64,000 nt of DNA from positions 61,663-125,662 of the forward strand of contig JARROA010000016.1 of the NCBI GenBank assembly GCA_037384425.1, read 5' to 3'. The translations under genes and the position numbers were made by a program. The notes under the pieces were generated by a model. It saw only the letters and a program-made list of their open reading frames with translations, had not been told where the DNA came from and ran no database searches. The DNA is from Thiodiazotropha sp037384425. Lineage in GTDB: Bacteria > Pseudomonadota > Gammaproteobacteria > Chromatiales > Chromatiaceae. Each line of letters begins with the position of its first letter. Position 1 is the first letter of the stretch. Positions 1 to 7,607 of the stretch are shown here, piece by piece.

Positions 1-1433
1 TCGGCGCTCTCCTGCACCAGACTGCGGCCGTTTTGGGTTTCGCGGTTTGCCGCCTCGGCGGCCTCTTCCGCAATGGCGGCGTTCTTGGCGACATCGGTAA
101 TGCTGGTCGTCATCTGATTCATCGCCGTGGCAACCTGCTCGGTCTCCTGTTCCTGTTCCAGTATGCGTTGGATGATCTGTTGGGTGGTGTCCGAAGTCTG
201 GGCCACCGCCGCGATCACCGATTCGGTGGAGTGAGCGGTACGTTGGATCAGTTGACGGATCTTGGCGACGAATTGATTGAAAGAACCGGCCAGACTGCTC
301 AGTTCGTTTTGGCCGTTGTCGTCGAGAGAGATCATCAGGTTGCCTTCACCGTTGGCGATATCCCGCATGGTGTCGGCTGTGAGCAGAATGGGGTTGCAGA
401 TGGCGCGCGAGATCAGCCAGCTGATCAGCAGACCGGCCACCAGACCGAAGACCAGCAAGCCGATCACCAGCCGGTCGGTGGCTTCGGTGCCCTCTATCAA
501 CGCGCTACTGGTTTGTTCTATCGCCGATCCCTGCAGGTCGACCAGGCTGGCCAGATCGGTGTTCAGCGCTTTCAACAACGGTCCGAGCTCGCTGCGCACC
601 AGCCAGGAATCGCTTCGCCAGCGTTCGCTGCCGTGAATCTCCAGCAGCTTCTGATAGCGCTGTTTGAATAACTGCATGCTTTCGGTGAACTGCGCCAGCG
701 AATCGGCCTGATCCAACGTCAGCAGATCATCCTGTTCTTCCAGTTGTTGCAGCAGCTGTTCGGTGCGCTCGATGTAGAGCGTCATATCCTTGATGTTGGC
801 GTCACTGCGGAAAGCCAGGTAACCGCGGATACCGTTCATGATGTTGCTCCAGGCATAGCGCAGTTCCGCCAGGTTGGCGAGCAGCTGCCGGCGCTCATCA
901 TCAGCCTCCTCTTCCATTTCGGACATGATCATCTGCGTGCTGAGCTGCAAGTGGACGCGGCTTAGCGGATTGATCTGCTCATTGGCATAGGCGATACCGG
1001 GAAAGTTGCTTTCGTAGGAGCTGGCCTTACTCAACAGCGTTTGGCCTGTGGTTTCGAAAGCCTGTAGTTTTTGCTGCAGACCTTCCATCAATTGGATCGA
1101 GCGGGAGTCCCGCATCACCGCCGGCATCTGTTGCAGTTGCGTCAGCGCCACTTTGGCCAGATCGAGCTGTCGGGTGTAAGCATCCCGGTGCTGCGTTTCC
1201 TTGGTCAATAGATAGAATCCCAGGGAGCCGGCGGCCTGCTCGAGACTGCTGGCCAGGTCTTTCGCCAGTATCAGGGTGGGCTGTCTATCCTTCACCACGC
1301 CGTTGACATCGCTGCCGACGCCGTCGAGGCTGATCAGCGTCACTGCGGAACTGAGTGAGAGAATGGCGAGAATCAGGCCGAAACCGACCCAGAGTTTCAT
1401 GCGTATTGTCAATCGGTTGAGTAGTCTTTGCAT
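1..1433 (-). CDS. Methyl-accepting chemotaxis protein, 3' end outside window
   Basis: The minus frame starting at ATG 1433-1431 stays open to the window edge (about 477 codons). The N-terminus has a short basic stretch and a first membrane helix (about residues 12-34, GFGLILAILSLSSAVTLISL). A long, mostly helical periplasmic region follows, then a second membrane helix (about 325-345, LVIGLLVFGLVAGLLISWL). A HAMP linker comes next, and then the start of the cytoplasmic signalling coil (VATAMNQMTTSITDVA). This order is that of a chemoreceptor that senses a periplasmic ligand and controls CheA. The helical periplasmic domain suggests a four-helix-bundle sensor, but the ligand cannot be told. 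The hairpin tip that contacts CheW/CheA lies outside the window. There is no chemotaxis gene next to it, so it looks like an orphan receptor. Confidence 0.9.
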   Translation of the reverse strand, partial: MQRLLNRLTIRMKLWVGFGLILAILSLSSAVTLISLDGVGSDVNGVVKDRQPTLILAKDLASSLEQAAGSLGFYLLTKETQHRDAYTRQLDLAKVALTQLQQMPAVMRDSRSIQLMEGLQQKLQAFETTGQTLLSKASSYESNFPGIAYANEQINPLSRVHLQLSTQMIMSEMEEEADDERRQLLANLAELRYAWSNIMNGIRGYLAFRSDANIKDMTLYIERTEQLLQQLEEQDDLLTLDQADSLAQFTESMQLFKQRYQKLLEIHGSERWRSDSWLVRSELGPLLKALNTDLASLVDLQGSAIEQTSSALIEGTEATDRLVIGLLVFGLVAGLLISWLISRAICNPILLTADTMRDIANGEGNLMISLDDNGQNELSSLAGSFNQFVAKIRQLIQRTAHSTESVIAAVAQTSDTTQQIIQRILEQEQETEQVATAMNQMTTSITDVAKNAAIAEEAAEAANRETQNGRSLVQESA

Positions 1434-1740
1434 GGTCGCTCCCCGGTATCAAATGTGCCTGTGTCCAGCGGCGTCTGCACGGCCTTTCGATGCCTTGACC
1501 TGTGCCCGAACTTCCACTGCGGGCCGGATGCAGACTCTGATTATCGTTGTGAAGGGAATTAGAAGACTACGAGAAGAAATCCCTTTCACATCTTTATACG
1601 CTTGCGAAGGGGTATCGGACAGTGTCGACAATTCTTTAGCCGGCTACAACGGAATTGTGTAAGGCGCATCCACTCAAGGAAGCGATGGAGGGAGAGGGCT
1701 CCGTGCCTTCTTTTTCGCATCGAACGGCGGTCGACCGGTA
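1434..1740. other. Intergenic region, no gene seen
   Basis: About 300 bases lie between the chemoreceptor start and the end of the SRAP-like gene. Short open frames on both strands look like chance. The region should hold the receptor promoter, but no convincing sigma factor site was recognised. Confidence 0.5.
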
Positions 1741-2166
1741 TCAACGGTGCGACGTGCTGCCGCTCAGGATTCTCGGCCAACGGTCATGCACCGCGTCTTC
1801 GAGTTCCGGTGTGATGGTCACCACGTAGACGCGGCGTTCATGCTCCCAGTGGGCCACCAGCCCCTGGATCCATTTGCCTGGGGTGACGTCGAACCAGTGG
1901 CTGACCTCCTCGATGTCCTTCTCCATGAACTGACTGACGGCGAGCTTGACCGGGATCGGTCGCCAGCGATCCCAGCGTCCGCCGTAGATCGAATCGAGCC
2001 TGGCCCAGCCGCCCAGGGGGAGCCTGCCCGCCTGATTCTGACGCCGGCCCCAAGGCAGCAGTTCGATGCCGCCCTGTTTGGTCTTCACCGGCAGGGTGGC
2101 CTTGGGGTTCGGAAAGTAGGTCCGCACCTCCTGGCCGTCGATGATGTAGTAGACGCCGCCGCACAT
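1741..2166 (-). CDS. Short SRAP (YedK/HMCES)-like protein
   Basis: This 141-residue protein begins MCGG, as SRAP proteins begin MCGR; Cys2 is the family nucleophile once Met1 is removed. Other family landmarks appear in order: a WG motif (LLPWGRR), a Glu in QFMEKD matching the catalytic Glu, AHWEH matching the GLWE stretch, VVTITPE matching the T-x-I-x-T strand, and VHDRWPRIL matching the IHDRMPxIL signature with its catalytic His. SRAP proteins (YedK in E. coli, HMCES in animals) crosslink covalently to abasic sites in single-stranded DNA. At 141 residues it is much shorter than the usual 210-230. The Asn of the NAR motif seems replaced by Trp (GWARLD). It is the last gene of a lexA/polymerase operon, which fits a role in SOS damage tolerance. 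The family call is my alignment by eye. Confidence 0.7.
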   Translation of the reverse strand: MCGGVYYIIDGQEVRTYFPNPKATLPVKTKQGGIELLPWGRRQNQAGRLPLGGWARLDSIYGGRWDRWRPIPVKLAVSQFMEKDIEEVSHWFDVTPGKWIQGLVAHWEHERRVYVVTITPELEDAVHDRWPRILSGSTSHR

Positions 2167-2215
2167 GACTCAACCTGTGGTGCTTCGCCTGCAGAGAGGG
2201 GAAAGGGGGGGTTGA

Positions 2216-2330
2216 ATTATGAGTTTTGAGTTTTGAGTTTCGATATTCGCTGCGCTCACGCTTTTCAAAAGTGGACGTGCGCGTAGCGCACTCATGAACT
2301 CAAAACTAAAAACTAAAAACTCAAAACTAC
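2216..2330. repeat. Long inverted repeat, CTCAAAACT/GTGCGC family, copy A
   Basis: The left arm has tandem GAGTTTTGAGTTTTGAG (from about 2220) and the right arm the complement (AACTCAAAACTAAAAACT, about 2296-2329). Between them lies the core GTGCGCGTAGCGCAC. It fills the gap between the polymerase and SRAP genes of one operon. Other copies are at 3632, 19590 and 20996. Confidence 0.85.
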
Positions 2331-3619
2331 CGGTCATGAGCGGGATGCGATCCGGTCGCGGCATGGGCTTGCAGAATGGTCTCCCTGTGCCCGAACGGCT
2401 TCCACGCCGGCGCGATGACGTTGGGCATGCGCGAGCGCGCCAGCAGACGCATCGGGGCGACGGCGAATTCGCCGTAGCGTCGGTTGACATTGTCCATGGC
2501 CTGGTTGAGACGGTCGCGCCGCTGGTGGTCCGGTTCCAAAAAGTCGACCTGATAGTCGGCGTAGCGGGGGTCGAGGGCGGTCACCTGCACCTGGTGGCAG
2601 CCCTGGCCGGCCCAGTGGTGGTCGAGGAAGTCGTGGCACAGGGCGAGGATATCGGGGGCGTGGTCGGTGGGCGGGTCGCAGCGGTATTTGCGGCCGAGGT
2701 AGCCCGCGTCGATGCGCACCCCGATGAAGAAGTGGCTGGCGCGGAAGTGGTGCTGGCGCAGGCGCGCCGCCAGCTTGACCACCATGTGCAGCAGGAAGAC
2801 CTCGATCACCGCCCGGCTCTTGGTGTCCGGGGGCATCACCTTGCCGTGGCCGATCGACTTGGGGGCCTCCACGCCGATGTGTACCGGGTCGGGGTCGAGT
2901 CCCTGGGTCATGAGCCAGATGCGCCGGCCCGGATTGCCGAAGCGGCGGCCGATCTCGCCGATGGGCAGGCGGCGCATGTCGCCGCAGGTGTGCACCCCCC
3001 GTTCCGCCAGGTAGCGGCCGATGCCGTTGGCGACACCGCACAGCTCGGTGACCGGGATCTTCTCCAGGGTCTCGCGGGCCCGGCCCGGCGGGATCAGGGT
3101 CAGGCCGTCGGGCTTGTGCAGCTTGGCGGCGTATTTGGCGGTGGTCTTGTCGCCTCCGGCCCCCACCGAGCAGAGCACGCCGCCGGAGGCCTCCAGCACT
3201 GTCTGCTTGACCAGCCGGGCGATGCGTTGCGGGGTGCCGAGCAGCCGCTGGCAGCGGGTGATGTCGAGGAAAGCCTCGTCCACCGAGAAGACCTCCAGGT
3301 CGGGGGTGATGGTCTCGAGGGCCTGCATGATGCGTGAAGAGACTTCGGCGTAGCGCTCCGGGTGGGCCGGCACCTGCAGAAAGCCGGGACAGCGCCGCTG
3401 CGCCTCTTTCAGACGCATGCCGGTGCGCACCCCGTAGGCCCGCGCCTCGTAGGAGCTGGTGATGATGCAGGTTCCCTGCGCGCCGTTGGTGATGCCGATG
3501 GGGCGCCCCTGCAGCTCCGGGTGGTCCAGTTGCTCCACGCTGCAGAAGAAGGCGTTCATGTCCACCAGGATGATGGCTCGGGACCAGTGGGTTTCGGGGG
3601 TGGTGTCGTCGTAATTCAT
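2327..3619 (-). CDS. Y-family translesion DNA polymerase (DinB/Pol IV-like)
   Basis: The protein is 430 residues from the ATG at 3619. It opens with the Y-family palm motif VDMNAFFCSVEQ, with the first metal-binding Asp, then has SYEARAYGVRTGM (fingers) and SVDEAFLDITR with the catalytic Asp-Glu pair. The helix-hairpin region ELCGVANGIGRYLAERG and a little-finger domain follow. All catalytic acids are present, so this should be an active polymerase and not an ImuB-type protein. Upstream is lexA, and downstream is the SRAP-like gene, on the same strand. The frame stays open upstream to 3796, but that part only translates the palindromic repeat, so the start at MNYDD is preferred. The product would copy past damaged bases, with error, after SOS induction. 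Confidence 0.9.
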   Translation of the reverse strand: MNYDDTTPETHWSRAIILVDMNAFFCSVEQLDHPELQGRPIGITNGAQGTCIITSSYEARAYGVRTGMRLKEAQRRCPGFLQVPAHPERYAEVSSRIMQALETITPDLEVFSVDEAFLDITRCQRLLGTPQRIARLVKQTVLEASGGVLCSVGAGGDKTTAKYAAKLHKPDGLTLIPPGRARETLEKIPVTELCGVANGIGRYLAERGVHTCGDMRRLPIGEIGRRFGNPGRRIWLMTQGLDPDPVHIGVEAPKSIGHGKVMPPDTKSRAVIEVFLLHMVVKLAARLRQHHFRASHFFIGVRIDAGYLGRKYRCDPPTDHAPDILALCHDFLDHHWAGQGCHQVQVTALDPRYADYQVDFLEPDHQRRDRLNQAMDNVNRRYGEFAVAPMRLLARSRMPNVIAPAWKPFGHRETILQAHAATGSHPAHDR

Positions 3620-3631
3620 GTCGGTTGAAAG

Positions 3632-3917
3632 CTTTGAGTTTTTAGTGATGAGTTTTGAGTGGATGAGTGCGCTTTGCGCAGGCTGTTTGCGTCCCCCCTC
3701 TCCCTGGCCCTCTCCCGCGAGGGGAGAGGGGACGCACAGATCGGGAACGGATGTAGCCGGACCGCTTGTTTCTACAACCGGACTGGAAGCTTCCACCGCA
3801 CTCGAAGCGAGCTTCCCCTCTCCCCTCGCGGGAGAGGGCCAGGGAGAGGGGGATCAAAAAAACTGTGAGCGCAGCGAACATTCCAACTCAAAACTAAAAA
3901 CTCATCACTCAAAACTC
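3632..3917. repeat. Long inverted repeat, CTCAAAACT family, copy B, with nested element
   Basis: The outer arms are GAGTTTTTAGTGATGAGTT (about 3638-3656) and the matching ACTCAAAACTAAAAACTCA on the right (about 3886-3904). The inner part holds GTGCGCTTTGCGCA and a second, C-rich inverted repeat (3694-3852). It fills the whole gap between lexA and the polymerase gene. Confidence 0.85.
3694..3852. repeat. C-rich inverted repeat, CCCTCTCCC family, copy 1
   Basis: The left arm (3694-3732) reads CCCCTCTCCCTGGCCCTCTC and then CCGCGAGGGGAGAGGGG. Its near-exact complement lies at 3813-3852. Each arm is also a hairpin by itself, because CCCTCTCCC pairs with GGGGAGAGGG around GCGA. A second copy is at 56101-56241. 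Confidence 0.85.
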
Positions 3918-3922
3918 CCTAT

Positions 3923-4519
3923 TCATCGATATCGTCTCATCTGGCACACCAGCACCCCCTGGATGCGCACCCGTTTCGCCGCATAGGTGAGAGGAGGCAT
4001 CTCCGGGTTCTCGGCGATCAGCTTGATGCGGCCGCTCTTGAGGCGCTTGAGACGCTTGAGGGTGGCCTCCTCGTCGTCGATCAGGGCCACCACGATGGCG
4101 CCGTCGTCGGCGGTGTCGCAGCGCTCGATTACCACCAGGTCGCCATCGAGGATGCCGGCGCCGATCATGGAGTCCCCCTTCACCTGCAGGGCGTAGCGGT
4201 TGGGGCCGAGCAGGTCGCTGAGGTCGAGGCGGTCCTGGCCGGCGATGGCCTCGATCGGCTGACCCGCGGCGATGCGCCCCAGCAGCGGCAGGCTCGATTT
4301 GTCGGACTCGTCTTCGTCGACCAGTTCGATACCGCGTTTTCGCCCCGGGATCAGGCGGATGCGCCCGGCGTCGGCCAGCGCCTGCACATGGCGGTGGGCG
4401 GTGCCCTTGGAGGTGATGCCGATGCCCTCGGCGATCTCGATCAGCGAGGGGGCGTAGCCCCGTCGTTTCAGGTAGCGGCGGATGAAGGCGAGGGTCCGGT
4501 CCTGGGTGGGGGTCAGCAT
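3923..4519 (-). CDS. lexA: LexA repressor
   Basis: The protein has 198 residues. The N-terminal winged-helix domain (1-70, LTPTQDRTLAFIRRYLKRRGYAPSLIEIAEGIG) is followed by a linker and the S24 peptidase-like domain. The self-cleavage site is Ala-Gly in RIAAGQP. The catalytic Ser lies in KGDSMIGAGILDGD and the Lys in EEATLKRLKR. RecA on single-stranded DNA triggers cleavage and release of SOS genes. It is first in an operon with the Y-family polymerase and the SRAP-like protein, so it probably controls itself and them. Two LexA-type boxes flank its promoter. The box type is unusual for a gammaproteobacterium, and this could be a second, specialised LexA; the rest of the genome would decide. 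Confidence 0.93.
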   Translation of the reverse strand: MLTPTQDRTLAFIRRYLKRRGYAPSLIEIAEGIGITSKGTAHRHVQALADAGRIRLIPGRKRGIELVDEDESDKSSLPLLGRIAAGQPIEAIAGQDRLDLSDLLGPNRYALQVKGDSMIGAGILDGDLVVIERCDTADDGAIVVALIDDEEATLKRLKRLKSGRIKLIAENPEMPPLTYAAKRVRIQGVLVCQMRRYR

Positions 4520-4523
4520 GAAG

Positions 4524-4538
4524 GTTCTCCGAATGTTC
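4524..4538 (+). promoter_or_regulatory. LexA-type operator 1
   Basis: GTTCTCCGAATGTTC is a direct repeat GTTC-N7-GTTC, the form known for alphaproteobacterial LexA. It sits just before the lexA start and covers the ribosome binding site (GGAG in the minus direction). Site 2 at 4561-4575 is the same motif in opposite orientation. Confidence 0.7.
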
Positions 4539-4554
4539 TGTCAGACTGCCTTAG

Positions 4555-4581
4555 AGTATAGAACATATGGAGAACTGTAAA
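4555..4581 (-). promoter_or_regulatory. Probable lexA promoter
   Basis: Reading the minus strand, TTTACA (4581-4576) and TATACT (4560-4555) look like -35 and -10 boxes. The spacer is short at 15 bases, and it is exactly operator 2. A repressor there would block RNA polymerase directly. Confidence 0.5.
4561..4575 (-). promoter_or_regulatory. LexA-type operator 2
   Basis: On the minus strand this reads GTTCTCCATATGTTC, again GTTC-N7-GTTC with the same TCC at the start of the spacer. It differs from operator 1 at two of 15 positions and points the other way, so the pair forms a large inverted repeat around the start region. Confidence 0.7.
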
Positions 4582-4905
4582 TGGGGCGGTTCCCGCTGTC
4601 TCCTGAAGGAGCAAGGGATGGCGTGGGGCCGGCAATGGAATATGGGGCGGTCAATGGTGTTCTATTCAATGTATTGGGAGTATCTGACTGGTTCGGTATT
4701 TGTCATAGCGTGTCCATGGGGACCGATGGCTGCGAGCTCCGGGGCTGTGGTTCGCCCCGGTAGGTGCTGCGGACCGAACGGAGGAGAGGTGACGGGGAAT
4801 TCGCTGCGCGGCAAGATGGCCGTTATTGTGTGATGAGCGCTTTTGTAATTGATCGAGAAACTCTCTATATTCACATGATAATTAAAAGATATTTTGAGGG
4901 ACATC
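4582..4905. other. Intergenic region, no gene seen
   Basis: This region lies between the lexA promoter and the small membrane protein gene. Short plus-strand frames start near 4567 and 4581 but have odd composition, no clear ribosome binding site and no recognisable product. The last 60 bases are AT-rich and probably hold the promoter of the next gene. Confidence 0.45.
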
Positions 4906-5259
4906 ATGCCAAATCGGGTTCTGCAGCGACTCGCGTTGATTCTTGCCATCGTCATGCTCACCAGTTGGGGAGTGATTTTGATCGTCGATCCCTATCTGGT
5001 GGCCGGTTATTTCACCGCGGAACCGGTGAACCAGGCGTTTGCCGGGATGATGGGGGCCGCACTGCTGGGGTTGGCGATCATCTCCCTGGCCGGTGTCACG
5101 AAATGGGTCCCGACACCCCGCGCGCTGGGTATCGCGATGGCGATCCTGGTGGTGGTGACCGCCTATCTGATGCTGGGGGCCGGTGTCATGCTGGTGACCA
5201 TGCCGACCACGATCAGTCTGGTGACGGCGGCGGCTATCGCCTTTTTTCTCCTGATTTGA
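4906..5259 (+). CDS. Small four-helix membrane protein of unknown function
   Basis: The protein has 117 residues from ATG 4906, which has a GAGGG ribosome binding site five bases upstream. A TTG at 4894 is a weaker alternative start. Four hydrophobic segments fill almost the whole chain: about 7-33, 45-65, 75-98 and 103-117. There are no charged catalytic motifs, so enzyme function is not suggested. It lies alone between the divergent lexA operon and the two-component pair, and I do not recognise its family. Confidence 0.7.
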   Translation: MPNRVLQRLALILAIVMLTSWGVILIVDPYLVAGYFTAEPVNQAFAGMMGAALLGLAIISLAGVTKWVPTPRALGIAMAILVVVTAYLMLGAGVMLVTMPTTISLVTAAAIAFFLLI

Positions 5260-5293
5260 GAACTGGTTGTGATCGTTTTGCGATTATATTCCG

Positions 5294-5322
5294 TTCAGTC
5301 TTAATCGTTATTGGTCTATAAT
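5294..5322 (+). promoter_or_regulatory. Probable promoter of the two-component operon
   Basis: A perfect TATAAT -10 box (5317-5322) lies 17 bases after a weak -35 (TTCAGT, 5294-5299). An inverted repeat, TTATTGG (5308-5314) and CCAATAA (5325-5331), brackets the -10 box and could be an operator, for example for autoregulation. Confidence 0.5.
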
Positions 5323-5474
5323 TCCCAATAATTGCCCAGCGCTCCCTGTCTCTGCGTGACCGGGTTTTGGAAGGGCGCTAATTCCAGAGGGAACGCTCGA
5401 TTGTGGTGCCGTATCGTGGTGGCGCTAGAGATGCCATCGCTCGCGATATCGGCTTGATTACCGGAGAGAAGCGT

Positions 5475-6149
5475 ATGTCGGGGGCTATGGATCTACTGCT
5501 CGTCGAAGATGACGAGATGTTGGGTGATGGCATCCAAAGCGTGCTGCAGCGCCGAGGCATGGTCACGGACTGGGTGCGGGACGGTATGGCCGCCATGGAG
5601 TCCTTGAAGAGCGCGCGTTACGACGTTCTGTTACTCGATCTGAACATTCCCTGGCTCTCGGGGCTGGAAGTGTTGACGCGCCTGCGGGGGAGTGGGAATC
5701 AGATTCCTGTGCTGGTGTTGACGGCGCGTTCCGAGGTGGTGGACCGGGTGACGGCACTCGATAGTGGTGCCGACGACTATATGGTCAAACCGTTCGACAT
5801 CGACGAGCTGTGCGCGCGCATTCGGGCGCTGCATCGGCGGCATCATGGACGCGAACCATTGCGTCTGCAGCACGGTGATCTGGCACTCGACCCTTCGTCG
5901 CGGACCGTGACCCTGCGTGACAGTGAAATCGCACTGTCCGCCAAGGAGTTCGACATACTCCGGGCATTGATGGAGAACATGGGGCGGGTGATGTCCCGGC
6001 GCAAACTCAATGAGACCATCTACTGCCTGGATGACGAGGTGGAGAGCAATGCGATCGAGGTGCACATCCATCATTTGCGCAAAAAGCTCGGTGACCATCC
6101 GATCCGCACCGTCAGGGGGGTCGGGTATGTCATCGAGAAACCGCGCTGA
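5475..6149 (+). CDS. OmpR-family response regulator, QseB-like
   Basis: The protein has 224 residues from ATG 5475, preceded by GGAGAGAA; the frame is open further upstream without a good start signal. The receiver domain (about 5-118) has the acidic pair in LLVEDD, the phospho-acceptor Asp55 in LLLDLNIP and the Lys in MVKPFD. The C-terminal winged-helix domain (about 128-222) ends with RTVRGVGYVIEK, the usual OmpR-type wing. Its closest type is the QseB/TctD/PmrA group. It overlaps the sensor kinase gene by one base, so the two are translationally coupled. The operator-like inverted repeat at the promoter fits autoregulation. The downstream cytochrome may be a target, but this is only proximity. 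Confidence 0.93.
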   Translation: MSGAMDLLLVEDDEMLGDGIQSVLQRRGMVTDWVRDGMAAMESLKSARYDVLLLDLNIPWLSGLEVLTRLRGSGNQIPVLVLTARSEVVDRVTALDSGADDYMVKPFDIDELCARIRALHRRHHGREPLRLQHGDLALDPSSRTVTLRDSEIALSAKEFDILRALMENMGRVMSRRKLNETIYCLDDEVESNAIEVHIHHLRKKLGDHPIRTVRGVGYVIEKPR

Positions 6150-7495
6150 TGGCGACGCACTCCATCCGTTTTCGTCTCCTGTTGATGATATTGCTGACTG
6201 TCCTCCTGCTGTGGACAGCGGTGCTTTGTTTTACCTGGTGGCGGACCAACCGGGACATTAACAGTGTCTATGACGCTGAACTCATACAGGTTGCCAAACT
6301 GCTTGCCGTGGCGACGTCACATGAAGCCGCGGAACACGATCTCGAGGATTATGAAGCAGACCTGAGCCATGCGGGATACAAATTTCCGCTGATTTTCCAA
6401 ATTTGGAATCACTCCGATCGTCTCATGGTCAGGGGACCGGATGCGCCCAGCCATCCCCTTTCAGCAGCGCGTAGCGACGGGTTTTCCGATGTGACGATCA
6501 AAGGCGACGGCTGGCGTGTCTATACCATGAATCTGGCCGACAAGGATTTTCGCGTTCAGGTGGCGCGTTCGCACAGTGAGATGCAGCTCATGGTCAACGA
6601 GTTTGTCATCGACGTGGTCAAGCCTCTCCTGCTGGCGTTGCCCCTGTTCGGCATGCTGTGGCTGGTGGTTCATCGAGGACTGGAACCCTTGCGCCATGTG
6701 TCACGCCTGATTGCCGAACGGGACTATCGCCATCTCAATCCGGTTACGGTTGAGCATATCCCTGAGGAGAGTTCACGTCTGGTTGACGAGATCAATGCGT
6801 TACTGAAACGTCTCAAAGAATCGATAGAGCGTAACAGCCGGTTTACCGCCGATGTGGCCCACGAATTGCGTACGCCGATTGCAGGCATGCTGATACAACT
6901 CCAATCCAACGATATGGATATCGACGAAGAAGAACGAAAAAAGATTATCGAAAAAGTACGGCGGGGACTGGAACGGCTGAATCATGTGGTCAATCAATTG
7001 CTGGTGTTGGCCTCAATAGAACCCGAGAGGATTCGTCACTCCTTCGAGCGCTTCGACCTCGCGGACATCTCCGGCGATGTGATGTCTGAGCTTGCGCCGA
7101 TGGCGCTGGAGAAACAGCTTGAACTGGAACTGAAGGCGCCCGAATCGCCAGAGGTGTTCGGCAATCGTGAATTGATGACGATAATGATCTCCAACCTGGT
7201 CAGTAATGCAATCAGGTTTACGCCGGATAGTGGTCGGATCCTAGTGAGTATCACCAAAGCAGCTAATGGTATTTCCCTATCGGTAGAGGATACGGGGCCG
7301 GGTATTCCCGAGGGGAAAAAGGCCTGGGTTTTCGAACGCCTCAACCGAGTCTCAAAAGGTGGTGGTAGCGGTCTTGGGCTTTCCATTGTGAAAGAGATCT
7401 GTCAGCTGCATCAGGCATCGATCAGTCTGAGCGACAAGGAAGGGGGCTCTGGTCTGATTGTGAACCTGTTCCTCCCCGGGTTAAGTAAACCTTAA
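6149..7495 (+). CDS. Sensor histidine kinase, QseC-like
   Basis: The protein has 448 residues. A first membrane helix (about 9-31) is followed by a periplasmic sensor domain of about 130 residues (33-160, as in the QseC-type 2CSK_N domain), a second helix (about 152-172) and a HAMP-like linker. The phospho-accepting His (about residue 238) lies in FTADVAHELRTPIAG. The ATP-binding domain shows the N box NLVSNAIRFTP, the G1 box EDTGPGIPEG and the G2 box GLGLSIV. It should phosphorylate the regulator encoded just upstream. The ligand cannot be told from sequence. Confidence 0.93.
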   Translation: MATHSIRFRLLLMILLTVLLLWTAVLCFTWWRTNRDINSVYDAELIQVAKLLAVATSHEAAEHDLEDYEADLSHAGYKFPLIFQIWNHSDRLMVRGPDAPSHPLSAARSDGFSDVTIKGDGWRVYTMNLADKDFRVQVARSHSEMQLMVNEFVIDVVKPLLLALPLFGMLWLVVHRGLEPLRHVSRLIAERDYRHLNPVTVEHIPEESSRLVDEINALLKRLKESIERNSRFTADVAHELRTPIAGMLIQLQSNDMDIDEEERKKIIEKVRRGLERLNHVVNQLLVLASIEPERIRHSFERFDLADISGDVMSELAPMALEKQLELELKAPESPEVFGNRELMTIMISNLVSNAIRFTPDSGRILVSITKAANGISLSVEDTGPGIPEGKKAWVFERLNRVSKGGGSGLGLSIVKEICQLHQASISLSDKEGGSGLIVNLFLPGLSKP

Positions 7496-7520
7496 TCCTG
7501 GTCTGCTAATTTTCATTTGC

Positions 7521-7569
7521 GCAGCCGCTCCGCTCTTGGCACATGGAAAGGCAGCAATGCCTGCGGCTA
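7521..7569 (+). promoter_or_regulatory. Possible structured RNA leader of the cytochrome gene
   Basis: AGCCGC (7523-7528) can pair with GCGGCT (7563-7568). Directly inside it AGGCA (7549-7553) pairs with TGCCT (7558-7562) around a GCAA tetraloop, so the two stems could stack. It ends about 40 bases before the cytochrome start. It does not match the cyclic-di-GMP riboswitch consensus as I know it. Confidence 0.35.
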
Positions 7570-7607
7570 CCTCAAATTAATAGAACTAAAGCGTGGGGGG
7601 ACAAGCC

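Noticed and set aside
2327..3619. ImuB-type inactive polymerase
   Set aside because: The catalytic Asp and the Asp-Glu pair are intact, and no imuA or dnaE2 gene is adjacent.
3620..3796. N-terminal extension of the Y-family polymerase
   Set aside because: The extra codons only translate the palindromic repeat; the start at 3619 gives the normal family N-terminus.
4567..4833. Plus-strand gene under the second LexA box
   Set aside because: The frame has no family resemblance, an unlikely composition and no clear ribosome binding site.
7521..7569. Cyclic-di-GMP (GEMM) riboswitch
   Set aside because: The fold has a GNRA loop but lacks the conserved ACGCAAAGCC-type core of that class.
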